A stretch of DNA of 64,000 nucleotides from contig NZ_JASISR010000020.1 of the NCBI RefSeq assembly GCF_030063245.1, positions 25,724 through 89,723 of the forward strand, read 5' to 3'. The translations under genes and the position numbers were made by a program. This document shows positions 17,303 through 26,255 of this stretch, in pieces (within the stretch, counting starts at the first letter, position 1; each line of letters opens with the position of its first letter). Under the pieces are notes generated by a model that saw nothing but the letters and a program-made list of their open reading frames with translations, was not told the DNA's origin and made no database searches. This DNA is from Paenarthrobacter sp. PH39-S1. Its GTDB lineage: Bacteria; Actinomycetota; Actinomycetes; Actinomycetales; Micrococcaceae.

Positions 17303-18424
17303 CTAGGAACGCTGCGGCGCTTTTGTATACTCCGCACAGAGTTCCAGAAAGCGGGTATTGGCTTCGGTCTCGCCGATGCTGACCCGCACGCCCTCGTCGC
17401 CGAAGGCCCGGACGGAAAGCCCCCGCTGCTCGGCGAGGGCGGCAAACCCGGTGCTGTTCTCCCCCAAGTTGAGCCAGACAAAGTTTCCCTGCGCATCGGG
17501 AATGTCCCAGCCCAAGGCCCTGAGGCCGGCCGTCACACGGTTCCGTTCATCCACAAGACTTTGTACCCTTTCTACAACCTGCCCGTAGTTCTGCAAGGAC
17601 ACGACGGCGGCGTGCTCAGCCAGCGAAGACACGGCGAAGGGCGTGGCCGTCACCCGCAGATACCGGGTCAGTTCGGGCCGGGACACAGAGTACCCGACCC
17701 GAAGCCCGGCCAACCCGTGCGCCTTGGAAAAGGTCCGCAGGACCACCACGTTGGGGTATTTGCGGTACATGGCAATGCCGTCCACGGCATCCTCAGCGCG
17801 GACGAACTCCATATACGCCTCGTCGATGACGATCACAACATCGGCCGGGACGGAGCCGATGAACCGCTCCACTTCCTCCGTGAACAGCACCGGTCCCGTC
17901 GGATTGTTCGGCGTGCACAGCAGGATCACCCGGGTGCGGTCCGTAACGGTAGCCGCCATGGCGTCCAGGTCATGGGTACCATCCGCTTTGAGCGGGACCA
18001 TGATGCTCTGGGCCCCGGCCAGTCCCACGCAGATCGGGTATGCCTCGAAAGACCGCCACGCGTAAATGACCTCGTCCGGGCGGCCGTCCTCGTTCTGGCC
18101 CGCAAACGCGGACAGCAGCTGGTTCAGGGCACCCAGGCTGCCAGCACCCGTGACAATATCCTCGGCGGCCACGTCCAGGAACTTCCCCAGTGCAGTGCGC
18201 AGCTTGGTGCTCAGTGAGTCCGGATACCTATTGATGTCCGCGAGCGAACGCACGGCATCGAGCACGGCCGGAACGGGTCCCAGTGGATTTTCATTCGACG
18301 AAAGCTTGAAGCTCTGCAGTCCTTCGACGACGATGGGCGGTTTGCCTGCGGTATACCGGGGCAGCGTGCCCACGACGGAGCGGGGGTGAACCACAGCAGC
18401 AGCGGTGGGGTTCTCAGTTGTCAT
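17303..18424 (-). CDS. Histidinol-phosphate/aromatic aminotransferase
   Basis: 373 aa fold-type I PLP enzyme of the HisC family. It has FKLSSNENPLGPVPAVLDAV at the N-terminus, LLCTPNNPTGPVLF, VIDEAYMEF, and the PLP lysine in TFSKAHGLAGLRVGYSVSRP. Actinobacteria often have a second HisC-like enzyme acting as phenylalanine/tyrosine aminotransferase (pat). The location away from his genes and upstream of the keto-acid dehydrogenase operon favours that role. Sequence alone cannot separate the two. Confidence 0.88.
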   Translation of the reverse strand: MTTENPTAAAVVHPRSVVGTLPRYTAGKPPIVVEGLQSFKLSSNENPLGPVPAVLDAVRSLADINRYPDSLSTKLRTALGKFLDVAAEDIVTGAGSLGALNQLLSAFAGQNEDGRPDEVIYAWRSFEAYPICVGLAGAQSIMVPLKADGTHDLDAMAATVTDRTRVILLCTPNNPTGPVLFTEEVERFIGSVPADVVIVIDEAYMEFVRAEDAVDGIAMYRKYPNVVVLRTFSKAHGLAGLRVGYSVSRPELTRYLRVTATPFAVSSLAEHAAVVSLQNYGQVVERVQSLVDERNRVTAGLRALGWDIPDAQGNFVWLNLGENSTGFAALAEQRGLSVRAFGDEGVRVSIGETEANTRFLELCAEYTKAPQRS

Positions 18425-18483
18425 GGTTACAGCTTAATGCCGCTGGCCCGTGCCCATGTCTGGCAGGTATGGGATTATGGCGC

Positions 18484-18912
18484 ATGGGTAAATTCATTGT
18501 CCGTGTCCTGATCAATGCGCTGGCGCTCTGGATCGCCAGCGCACTCCTGCCTGGTCTGCAGATCTCCTCCACCGGCGCGGACGGGCTAATTCCGGGCAAC
18601 AGCACCGCAGGCACCGTACTGGCCTTCGTCGCCATGGGGCTGATTTTCGGCGTGGTCAACGCCCTCGTCAAGCCAATTGTGAAACTGCTGTCCCTACCCA
18701 TCACCTTTATCACTCTGGGTCTGTTCACCGTCATTATCAATGCCGCCATGTTGTGGCTGACCTCCTGGCTGAGCCATTACACGCCCGTTCGCTTCACCAT
18801 CGACACCTTCCTGTGGACCGCCGTGCTGGCGGCGATCGTGATCAGCGTTGTTTCGATGATCGCCATCGCCCTCACCGGCATCAACAGGAGCCGGGTCAGC
18901 AGGCGCAGCTAG
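18484..18912 (+). CDS. Phage-holin-family (superfamily IV) membrane protein
   Basis: 142 aa with four predicted transmembrane helices (FIVRVLINALALWIASALL; GTVLAFVAMGLIFGVVNALV; ITFITLGLFTVIINAAMLWL; AAIVISVVSMIAIAL). The motif NALVKPIVKLLSLPITFITL between helices 2 and 3 is characteristic of the PF04020 family. ATG 18484 is preferred; an upstream ATG at 18469 adds five residues. Despite the name the family is chromosomal and of unknown function, and there are no phage genes nearby. It is divergent from the aminotransferase by 59 nt. Confidence 0.88.
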   Translation: MGKFIVRVLINALALWIASALLPGLQISSTGADGLIPGNSTAGTVLAFVAMGLIFGVVNALVKPIVKLLSLPITFITLGLFTVIINAAMLWLTSWLSHYTPVRFTIDTFLWTAVLAAIVISVVSMIAIALTGINRSRVSRRS

Positions 18913-18921
18913 ACGGCGTCT

Positions 18922-20610
18922 TTACCCTGCGTCTTTGGTCTTTTCGCCTTGCGTTTTCTGCCTGTTTTTGTCTGTGCCCTGGTAGACGAATTTGCGGTAG
19001 CTGACTGCTCCGGTCAGCGCCGCCGGACCCAGGAATTCCAGCAGCGCCTCCCTGTGCGCCAGCACCGAGACGTTCAGGCTTCCATCCAATTGGTCCGCGT
19101 CATCCAGATAAGAATCCAGACTGTGCGCCCCGGTGACCAACTTCCCCGGATCCAGCCATGTGTTAACCCGCCGACGGTCGGTGGTAACGGTGACCCAATC
19201 GGCGGACTCAGGCGCCACTGCCAGGTCCAAAGCCGGGACCACATCGTCGACATTTTCCAAGGCCAGCACCTTGATCCCCGGCTGCACGTTCTGATTGGCC
19301 GCGGGGGCGCCGGCTATATTGAGGATCCGCACGTTAACCTCAGCGAGGAACGCCGGGTCGGAGGCCATGGCTGCCGCGTGGATTCCGCCGCCACTATGGC
19401 CGTTGATCATGACTCCTTCCCCGGGCATGGCGCCGGCATCCCGGAGCGCACTCTTGACCCACTCCTGGACCAGGATCTGATGTTGTGCAAAGTTCGCCCG
19501 CTGGGCCGACGTCATTGCTTCCACATCCCCTTCCACGTCCCAGGGATTGGCACTGTCCAGCGGCCACCACTGCTCCGTCCCGGGCAGATCGGCTATCCAC
19601 GCCACGGAGCCGTCGCCGCGGTCGACCCGCTTGATCACGATGGCCGCGGGCGCCACCGAGTAAGCGTCCTGAGAACCGGCCAGTGCGTCGTGCAGCGTGG
19701 GAGCCATGGTGCCGAGGGCGAAGTCGGCTTGGGCGCCGGTCCCCCACTCTGCACCCTGCCTCTCCGACGGCCGGGGTACCGGTCCCTGGTCGGTCGGACC
19801 CGGGCGCGTCGGAAATCGGAGTGCCGGACGCTGGGCGGCATTCCATTCAGACGGTGGGACCCGCCGCATCAGCAGGTCTCCCAGCATGAATACACCGGCT
19901 GCGTCCATGAAGTGCCGCAGCCCGGTCGCTGCGGCCACACCAGCCGGCTTCAGCACCCCCGTCCGGCCCGGACCGGAAGCGGTCTGCGACGGCAGCCCAG
20001 GCGGAAAACCCAGCAGGCCGGCCAGGTAATCGGGTACATGCCCCATTACGTCCTCTGTCACGTCCCGCAGTCCTCGTTTCTGCACATCGACTCCCAGTGA
20101 GGTGGCTTGGTACATGGCCACAAACGGGGCCAGCGGCAGCCCAAAGACGCGAAGCAGCAGGCCGCCCATGTTGGCGTCAGCTGACTTCTGCCACTCCAGC
20201 CCCGCCATGGCCTGGTTTTCCGCATCCTGATAGCGGACTACGGCGGTCCGGGCATTGTCGGCCGTTTTCTGCAGTTCAACGCGGCACTCACGGCAATCTG
20301 CTGCAGCGTCACGGAGGACCGGGATGAGGCCAAAAGGTTGGGCACCGCCGATGGGTGTCGCGCACTCCGCATAATTTAGGGCGCCGGCTGCCGTCCGTTC
20401 CACGTCAGCCAGTTCGTCGGCAACGCGCTGCAGCCCGGAACTTGCCAGGACCATCTCGCTGAGCACGTAGCTGACCGAGCCTGCTCCTCCGCGCACGGTA
20501 TAGCTGCTGGCCGGCGCTACGGACGGTGCAGCCAGGACAGGGCCGCCGACAGGCCCTTCCGGTGCAATATTCTGCGGATCCGTCAGCCAGCCACGGATCT
20601 GCCGATTCAC
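18922..20610 (-). CDS. Large alpha/beta-hydrolase with helical N-terminal region
   Basis: 562 aa. Residues 45-180 are Ala-rich and helical, including LQRVADELADVERTAAGALN, reminiscent of WXG100/ESX-type N-terminal regions. A Gly/Pro-rich middle precedes a C-terminal alpha/beta-hydrolase with the nucleophile elbow GHSGGG (residues 404-409, Ser406). Acid and histidine candidates lie in ENVDDVVPALD and VLAHRE. There is no signal peptide. Its ATG overlaps the stop of the upstream WXG100-like gene (ATGA), so the two are coupled and may be partners. It is probably an esterase or lipase exported or working with the small partner; substrate unknown. Confidence 0.75.
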   Translation of the reverse strand: MNRQIRGWLTDPQNIAPEGPVGGPVLAAPSVAPASSYTVRGGAGSVSYVLSEMVLASSGLQRVADELADVERTAAGALNYAECATPIGGAQPFGLIPVLRDAAADCRECRVELQKTADNARTAVVRYQDAENQAMAGLEWQKSADANMGGLLLRVFGLPLAPFVAMYQATSLGVDVQKRGLRDVTEDVMGHVPDYLAGLLGFPPGLPSQTASGPGRTGVLKPAGVAAATGLRHFMDAAGVFMLGDLLMRRVPPSEWNAAQRPALRFPTRPGPTDQGPVPRPSERQGAEWGTGAQADFALGTMAPTLHDALAGSQDAYSVAPAAIVIKRVDRGDGSVAWIADLPGTEQWWPLDSANPWDVEGDVEAMTSAQRANFAQHQILVQEWVKSALRDAGAMPGEGVMINGHSGGGIHAAAMASDPAFLAEVNVRILNIAGAPAANQNVQPGIKVLALENVDDVVPALDLAVAPESADWVTVTTDRRRVNTWLDPGKLVTGAHSLDSYLDDADQLDGSLNVSVLAHREALLEFLGPAALTGAVSYRKFVYQGTDKNRQKTQGEKTKDAG

Positions 20611-21026
20611 GGCAACAGCCCCGAAGCACCGGACCAGGTAAGGCGACCGGAACCCGTCGGACCGCCCGCCCCTGCCCTGCCCACCGGTGCCAAGACGCCG
20701 CCGCCGGCTAAAATCCCAGAGCCAGCCAAACTACCCAGTGCGGACTGTCCCGCTGTGCCATCGGACTCCTCCGCGTAGAGCTGGGACGCATAGCGGTGCA
20801 GCATTTCCGCGCCGTCCCGCAGCATGCCCGCGGCGTCCTGCATCCGCCGCTCCCGCTCCGCCAGCAGGTTCCGGAACGCGGTGGCGGCCGGCGATTGCCA
20901 GCGCAGCTGACCGGCGCCATGCACCCGGCACCTCAGCCCGTCCATATCTTCCGCCGCCCTGAACAGGTCACCTGTCAGGCGCGCTACGTCATCGGCCCGT
21001 GGCGCGAGCCGTCCCGCCGTCGTCAT
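20607..21026 (-). CDS. WXG100-like small helical protein
   Basis: 139 aa. Residues 10-95 form a helical hairpin pattern: RADDVARLTGDLFRAAEDMD, a turn at LRWQSPAATAF (a W-x-S variant of the WXG motif), then a long helix MQDAAGMLRDGAEMLHRYAS. The rest is a Gly/Ala-rich tail. It is encoded directly upstream of, and overlapping, a hydrolase with a similar helical region. This is the usual layout of an ESX-type small partner and effector, though no secretion machinery genes are visible here. Its start codon is part of a TGATG overlap with a chain of micro-ORFs. Confidence 0.65.
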   Translation of the reverse strand: MTTAGRLAPRADDVARLTGDLFRAAEDMDGLRCRVHGAGQLRWQSPAATAFRNLLAERERRMQDAAGMLRDGAEMLHRYASQLYAEESDGTAGQSALGSLAGSGILAGGGVLAPVGRAGAGGPTGSGRLTWSGASGLLP

Positions 21027-21170
21027 CAGTCCTGCCCCTTCCCCGTCCCCGCCATCGCCATCAGTCCTGCCCCTTCCCCGCCATCGCCATCAGTCCTGCC
21101 CCTTCCCCGCCATCGCCATCAGTCCTGCCCCTTCCCCGCCATCGCCATCAGTCCTGCCCCTTCCCCTTCC
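21024..21170 (-). repeat. 29-bp tandem repeats forming a chain of overlapping micro-ORFs
   Basis: Five copies of a 29-bp unit (starts at 21025, 21060, 21089, 21118 and 21147 on the plus strand; the first carries 6 extra bases) lie immediately before the WXG100-like gene. Read on the minus strand, each unit is a complete ORF, MAMAGKGQD (21119-21148, 21090-21119, 21061-21090) or MAMAGTGKGQD (21026-21061). Each stop overlaps the next ATG as TGATG, and the last TGATG contains the start of the real gene. Each micro-ORF also contains GGGGAAGGGG, placing a Shine-Dalgarno about 8 nt before the next ATG. A ribosome could therefore pass down the array by termination-reinitiation. Confidence 0.85.
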
Positions 21171-21423
21171 CCGCGTCCGGCCGTGCCGTGCCTGTGCGGC
21201 CGGCCCCTGCCCGCTGCCTGACCGCGGCTTGTACCAGCCTCGCGGTCTACTGCTGACGACGCTAGACCGGCAGCTGCTGACCGACCAGAGCGGCCACCAG
21301 AAAGGTGCCCCCACTCCGTCGTTTGCAGGGCTGTGCAGGACGGGTTCACCTCAAATCCTGGTTTATGCACTGCAAGGAGCCGCCCAACCGTCGGGCTGCG
21401 GGACTTCGTGAAAGAATTGCGGT

Positions 21424-22875
21424 ATGTCTGAAACCGCTACCGCCGCTGAATCTGCCACCCGCACACCCTCCGGACGGGTGGCTTTAGCCGCCGCCGATGC
21501 GCGCATTCCGCTTGGCCCGCTCGATGGCCGGTACCAGCGGGCGGTCGCACCGCTGGTGGACTACCTCTCCGAAGCTGCGCTGAACCGGGACCGGGTGGCC
21601 GTCGAGGTCGAATGGCTGATCCACCTCACGTCGCACCGGGTGCTGCCCGGAACCGTTGAGCTGGACGCCGATCAGCAAGCTCAACTGCGCGCCATCGTGA
21701 CCGGGTTCGACGCCGGCTCCGTGGCGGAACTGGCCGAAATCGAAAAGGTTACGGTCCATGATGTGAAGGCGGTGGAATACTACCTCGGGCGAAGGCTGCC
21801 GAGCATCGGAATCGAAAATCTCACGTCGCTGGTTCACTTCGGCTGCACCAGCGAGGACGTCAACAACCTCGCCTACGCAATGGGCATCAAGGGCGCCGTG
21901 CAGAATGTCTGGCTTCCGGCCGCCCGGGCACTGGTGGCCAAAATCACGGAAATGGCGCAGACGAACCGCGGCGTTCCCATGCTCTCCCGTACGCACGGCC
22001 AGCCCGCCACACCAACGACGCTGGGTAAGGAGCTCGCGGTGACGGCGCATCGACTCGGCCGGCAGCTAAAGCGCGTGGAAAACACTGAATATCTGGGCAA
22101 GATCAACGGAGCCACCGGGACCTATGCCGCGCACTACGTCTCTGTGCCCTCGGCGGACTGGGAGCAGGTCTCGCGCAGTTTCATTGAGGGGCTGGGCCTG
22201 ACCTGGAACCCGCTCACGACGCAGATCGAGTCGCACGACTGGCAAGCCGAGCTTTACTCCGACATGGCCCGCTTCAACCGCATCCTGCACAACCTCTGCA
22301 CGGACGTCTGGAGTTACATCTCCATCGGCTACTTTGCCCAGGTTCCTGTTCCCGGCGCCACCGGGTCCTCGACCATGCCGCACAAAGTCAACCCGATCCG
22401 CTTTGAAAACGCCGAGGCCAATCTGGAGATGTCCAGCGCACTGCTGGATACCCTTGCGGCCACGCTGGTGACCAGCCGCTGGCAGCGGGACCTGACCGAT
22501 TCCTCCAGCCAGCGCAACATCGGCGTCGCCTTCGGTCATTCACTGCTGGCCATCAACAACGTACTGGGCGGCTTGGACCGGCTGGACACCGCCGAGGACG
22601 TGCTGGCGGCCGATTTGGACCAAAACTGGGAGGTGCTGGGCGAGGCGATCCAGATGGTGATGCGTGCGGAAGCGATCGCCGGCGTCCCCGGGATGGAAAA
22701 CCCGTACGAACGGCTCAAGGACCTGACCCGAGGGCAGCGTGTAAATGCCGCCCGCATGCAGGACTTCGTCTCCGGGCTGGGGCTCTCCGCGGACGCCGAG
22801 GCGCGCCTGTTGGCCCTCACCCCCGGCGGCTACACGGGCATTGCGGACCTTCTCGTGAATCATCTGCGGGATTAG
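21424..22875 (+). CDS. purB: Adenylosuccinate lyase
   Basis: 483 aa. Fumarase/aspartase superfamily with the signature GSSTMPHKVNPIRFEN (flexible catalytic loop), VHFGCTSEDVNNLAYA, and SRTHGQPATPTTLGKELA. It cleaves SAICAR and adenylosuccinate to release fumarate in purine synthesis. LDGRYQRAVAPLVDYLSEAA at the N-terminus matches the long PurB subfamily. It appears monocistronic and divergent from the WXG100-like/hydrolase operon across about 275 nt. Confidence 0.97.
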   Translation: MSETATAAESATRTPSGRVALAAADARIPLGPLDGRYQRAVAPLVDYLSEAALNRDRVAVEVEWLIHLTSHRVLPGTVELDADQQAQLRAIVTGFDAGSVAELAEIEKVTVHDVKAVEYYLGRRLPSIGIENLTSLVHFGCTSEDVNNLAYAMGIKGAVQNVWLPAARALVAKITEMAQTNRGVPMLSRTHGQPATPTTLGKELAVTAHRLGRQLKRVENTEYLGKINGATGTYAAHYVSVPSADWEQVSRSFIEGLGLTWNPLTTQIESHDWQAELYSDMARFNRILHNLCTDVWSYISIGYFAQVPVPGATGSSTMPHKVNPIRFENAEANLEMSSALLDTLAATLVTSRWQRDLTDSSSQRNIGVAFGHSLLAINNVLGGLDRLDTAEDVLAADLDQNWEVLGEAIQMVMRAEAIAGVPGMENPYERLKDLTRGQRVNAARMQDFVSGLGLSADAEARLLALTPGGYTGIADLLVNHLRD

Positions 22876-22891
22876 TCGCTGCCGCACATAC

Positions 22892-22941
22892 TTCAGCACC
22901 GCCGGTTCAGCACCGCCGGTTCAGCACCGCCGGTTCAGCAC
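22892..22941. repeat. 14-bp tandem repeat after purB
   Basis: TTCAGCACCGCCGG occurs three times in a row (22892, 22906, 22920), with a partial fourth copy. It lies in the 3' flank of purB. No stable hairpin or poly-T is obvious. Confidence 0.75.
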
Positions 22942-23089
22942 GTCCAGGGGCAGGCAGTCCGGGGTCAAGGCAGGCAGTTTGTAAGGCCCCACGGCGGCAC
23001 TCACCAAGCGTTTCCGGCGCGACAGTGCCGACGTCGGATACTCGGCGTCTTATAATCCTGTAGGTTTATGAGGCCGCCCAAGGTGGCGG

Positions 23090-23578
23090 CTACGAGCACG
23101 TAGGCGGCCCGTGGGCGTCCCTCAAGGTGGCGGCTACGCGGTTGCTTTCGACCTCGAACCGGGTTAGTAGCCGCACCATGTCGCTGCGGTCCTCGGCGTT
23201 CCAATCTTCCAGCAGCTCATCGATGAGGGAATTTCCCGAACGCTGCAGTGCCTCCCCTGCCCATTGCCCGGCCTGGGTGAGCACGATCAGCGAGGCCCGC
23301 GAATCCATCGGGTCCCCGGAACGACCAACGAGTCCAGCCTGTTGAAGGCGCGCGGTTATCTTGGAGATGTTGGAGGCTCCGGTAACCATCCGCTCGGCCA
23401 GCGCCGAGGGCCGCTGGGCACCGGAGTTGTTCAGGATGGTGAGCAGCGTCAGGGCCCCCGGGTCCAGCACCACGCCCTCGCGCGCGGCGACCGCGGTGGT
23501 GAAGTCCGGCGCCGTCCATTGCGCCAAGATCCCGTTCAGGACCTGGATTAGCGCCGCATTCTGCTCCGTTGCGGCCAT
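23090..23578 (-). CDS. MarR-family transcriptional regulator
   Basis: 162 aa. Winged helix-turn-helix typical of MarR: LTLLTILNNSGAQRPSALAE, the recognition helix MVTGASNISKITARLQQAG, and the wing RSGDPMDSRASLIVLTQAG. It follows the SDR gene with only 2 nt between, so both are co-transcribed. The likely role is control of the SDR operon and perhaps the neighbouring FUSC-type gene in response to an aromatic or other small molecule. Confidence 0.9.
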   Translation of the reverse strand: MAATEQNAALIQVLNGILAQWTAPDFTTAVAAREGVVLDPGALTLLTILNNSGAQRPSALAERMVTGASNISKITARLQQAGLVGRSGDPMDSRASLIVLTQAGQWAGEALQRSGNSLIDELLEDWNAEDRSDMVRLLTRFEVESNRVAATLRDAHGPPTCS

Positions 23579-23580
23579 GG

Positions 23581-24324
23581 CTAGGCCTCGGTTCCGCCGT
23601 CTACGCGCAGCACGACGCCGGTGATGAAGGCGGCCTGGTCCGAAAGCAGGAAGGCGGTTGCGTTGGCGATGTCCTCCGGCTGTCCCAGGCGCTTCATCGG
23701 GATCTCTGCGGCGTATCCGGCCTTGGCCTTGGGAGGCAGGGAAGCCAGCGCGGCGGTTTCAATGGCGCCCGGCGCCACCGCGTTGACGCGGATGCCCAGT
23801 GCCGCGTTTTCCTTGGCAACGCTGCGGGTCAAGGAAACCACCCCGTGCTTTGCCGCTCCATAGGGAGTCAGTTGGGGTGTGGCACTGATGCCTGCCAGCG
23901 AGGCGATGTTCACGATGGAACCGCGTCCCTGCTCCAGGAAGTGGGCGACCTGGGTCTGCATGGCCAGAAAGGTGCCGCGCAAGGTCACGTTGATGGTGCG
24001 GTCCCAGTCCGCGGCGGTGACCTCCTGCACGGGCTTGGGCATGGCCCCGACACCCGCGTTGTTCACTGCCATGTCCAAGCGGCCGAAGCTCTCGATTGCG
24101 AAGGGAACCAGAGCGTTGACCTCGTCCGCTTCGGCGACATTGGCATGCTTGTAGGCGGCGCGTCCGCCGGCGGCCTCGATGAGCGAAACGGTTTCGGCGC
24201 CGGCCTCGTCGTTGACGTCTGAGACGATGATCGAGGCACCGTCGGCGGCTAGGTGCAGGGCAATGGCGCGGCCGATTCCGGCTCCGGCTGCGGTGACAAG
24301 TGCTACCTGGTTCTCAAAAAGCAT
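23581..24324 (-). CDS. Short-chain dehydrogenase/reductase
   Basis: 247 aa classical SDR. The cofactor motif is VALVTAAGAGIGRAIALHLA (TGxxxGIG type with Ala at the first position), followed by NNAGVG, the catalytic Ser in IASLAGISATPQ, and YxxxK in YGAAKHG. RVNAVAPGAIETA and LRVDGGTEA are typical of the C-terminal half. ATG 24324 begins at MLFENQVALVTAAG; AAGGAG is present upstream, though 13 nt away. The cofactor-loop aspartate in IIVSDVNDEAG suggests NAD. Co-transcribed with the MarR gene. Substrate unknown. Confidence 0.92.
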   Translation of the reverse strand: MLFENQVALVTAAGAGIGRAIALHLAADGASIIVSDVNDEAGAETVSLIEAAGGRAAYKHANVAEADEVNALVPFAIESFGRLDMAVNNAGVGAMPKPVQEVTAADWDRTINVTLRGTFLAMQTQVAHFLEQGRGSIVNIASLAGISATPQLTPYGAAKHGVVSLTRSVAKENAALGIRVNAVAPGAIETAALASLPPKAKAGYAAEIPMKRLGQPEDIANATAFLLSDQAAFITGVVLRVDGGTEA

Positions 24325-24533
24325 GAGAAAAGCTCTTCTCCTTGGGTCGAATTTACTGTCGCATAGACAGCATATACCCGGGAGGTGCCCAGCGGAACAC
24401 CGGCCCGGCAAACACCTCGTCCGGTAACCTCCCGGTATCACGCCGCAATCGAGGCGCAATGCCCGGGCGGACCAACGTGCCCCGGAGCAGGACGAGGCTA
24501 CAGGGTGACGACGCACAGGGGAGTGTTGAAGTT

Positions 24534-25478
24534 TTACCCGGAGACGACCTCACGCCGGGATTCCCAGCGCCGTAGCAGCATGGCGATCAGCACCGCCGCG
24601 GCAATTCCAATCACCGTGAAAATGACACGCTCAAGGGTCAGCTCGACACCGCGCTCGACGTCGCCGAGAGAGGCGAAGATCAACAGCATCGGTGTCAAGG
24701 CCAGCGCCTGCATCAGGTAGGCCCCTCCCATGGAATACCAGACGAGGAAGAACAGGCACAGCACGGCGACAATGACAGCGCCCCACACGGGCAGGAACAG
24801 CACCACCAGCAGGGCCACCACGGCCCCCAGGAAGGTGCCGATGAGGCGCCCGTTTAAGGTCTCGCGGCGCTGGTTGGGCAGTGGTCGCAAGGCCATCAGT
24901 ACGGTCACGGCGATCCAGTAGCCATGGGGGATGTTATTGGTCAGGCTCCAGAACATTATCGCCGCGCACAACAGGCCCACTGCGATGCCGTGCTCCCAGG
25001 CAGTTCGCTTTTCCACGGGCAGGGTCGAAGCCTGGAACTTCAGCATGCGGGTGATGAAGGCACCTACCACGCCACCGGCAAGAATCCACAACGCCGCGGA
25101 CCACCAGCTGAGGTTGATAGGACCCGGGCCAAACAGGATCACCATGATCGGCGTCAACGAGAGCAGCCCGGCGGAGCGCTGGTTGGTGACCGCAAACAGG
25201 ACCGCAGAGATGAACATAAGCACCGCGATGGCCCACGGCGTTGAACCGGCCCATGCCGCCAACCCGCCAAGTGCGGCGCCCAGGACCACCAGCAGCGCCG
25301 CCTGGCGCGGTCGACTCACCGGAGTGACCGCCATCCCCAGGCCCATCGCCAGGCCAAATCCCATGCTGGCCGAGGACCCTCCCAGCACGCTCACGATTGC
25401 GGAAGGAATCAGGATTGCCACTAAAAGCTTTAACGTTATCGGCAGGGTTCCCGGTTGGGGGCGGCTAAAAATCACCAT
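24534..25478 (-). CDS. FUSC-like multi-spanning membrane protein
   Basis: 314 aa with about eight to ten transmembrane helices in two repeats, each followed by a charged loop (ITRMLKFQASTLPVEKR, then RPLPNQRRETLNGRLIGTF). The second-half motif PHGYWIAVTVLMALRPLPNQ, followed by R-x-x-G-x-x-x-G, is typical of FUSC/aromatic-acid exporter (AaeB) type proteins. ATG 25478 follows AAGG. It lies upstream of the SDR-MarR pair on the same strand, with about 200 nt between. Probable export of an organic acid or toxic compound; substrate unknown. Confidence 0.78.
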   Translation of the reverse strand: MVIFSRPQPGTLPITLKLLVAILIPSAIVSVLGGSSASMGFGLAMGLGMAVTPVSRPRQAALLVVLGAALGGLAAWAGSTPWAIAVLMFISAVLFAVTNQRSAGLLSLTPIMVILFGPGPINLSWWSAALWILAGGVVGAFITRMLKFQASTLPVEKRTAWEHGIAVGLLCAAIMFWSLTNNIPHGYWIAVTVLMALRPLPNQRRETLNGRLIGTFLGAVVALLVVLFLPVWGAVIVAVLCLFFLVWYSMGGAYLMQALALTPMLLIFASLGDVERGVELTLERVIFTVIGIAAAVLIAMLLRRWESRREVVSG

Positions 25479-25965
25479 GGTGTCGTTACCTTTCCATGGG
25501 CCGGCGGGTAGCAGGTGCATGAACCCTCCGAGGATGGATTTGGTGAAGAGATCGGCATTAACAACCACCATACTGGTGCGAATCCCTCTCGATCCCACGA
25601 TGGAACACCATTATTTTTCTGGCACGAATCACCCCCGGCAATCCGTCCCGTCTGCTACACCTGCAAGATGTGCGGGGTGGGCCAGGACGCTGGCCGCGCA
25701 TGTCCGCCCCTTCACAATTGGACGTGGCGTGGTGTTTTCTTCGGTACGGGCGGCGGCCGCCCAAACGTCGCAAAAAAATGTGACAGCGATCGTTGGAAAC
25801 CGCAGGCTGCCGATTCTCGATTCGAACCATCCTTGAAATCCTTCGTTATCGAGAAGAGCTCCACCCAGCTCTGTGGCTCAAGGGTCACACCAGGCTTGAC
25901 CGTAGTCCGCCCGGCGGTTGGCAGGCGCCATCGCACGGGCGGTCCAGCTGCTCTACGGAAAGTAC
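25479..25965. other. Intergenic stretch with no supported gene
   Basis: About 490 nt between the FUSC gene and the next plus-strand unit. Both strands carry only short unconvincing frames. It presumably holds promoters for the two flanking divergent units. Confidence 0.4.
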
Positions 25966-26255
25966 TTGACTAAATGGAAAAAAGTTTCCTCGTACGGCGC
26001 GCCGCTGCTGGCCGCTGCTATGGGTGTTTGGGCCGTTGCGACGGCAAGCATCTGGCCGATGTTTCAGAGGTCGACCAAAGTCGGGTTCACGAAGCGGTTC
26101 CTGACATCCCTGGCCGCCTACTTCGCCCTGTACGGGGTTGCATTGGGTGTGGGGTCAGTCTCTCCCGGGACGGCAACCTGTGGTTCTACATATCGTCCGC
26201 CATCGTCTTGGGCGGCATCGGCCTGGCCGCCCCCTTCCGCGAACTGCGCGCATGA
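25966..26255 (+). pseudogene. Small three-helix membrane protein, frameshifted
   Basis: From a TTG at 25966 (GGAAAG upstream) the frame encodes TKWKKVSSYGAPLLAAAMGV and two helices ending YFALYGVALGVG. At about 26160-26175 the coding signal moves one frame and continues as DGNLWFYISSAIVLGGIGLA to APFRELRA and a TGA at 26253. That TGA overlaps the ATG of the winged-helix gene (ATGA). This fits a regulator/membrane-protein pair whose first gene carries a one-base indel. Either it is a pseudogene or there is a sequence error; the start codon is uncertain. Confidence 0.5.

Noticed and set aside
21024..21170. CRISPR array suggested by 29-bp repeats
   Set aside because: Units are directly abutting with no spacers and no cas genes; they form overlapping micro-ORFs.
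20500..21314. Phage region suggested by the holin-family gene
   Set aside because: No other phage genes; the PF04020 family is commonly chromosomal.
25900..25980. Possible tRNA-like sequence
   Set aside because: No complete cloverleaf or T-loop GTTCRA could be fitted.
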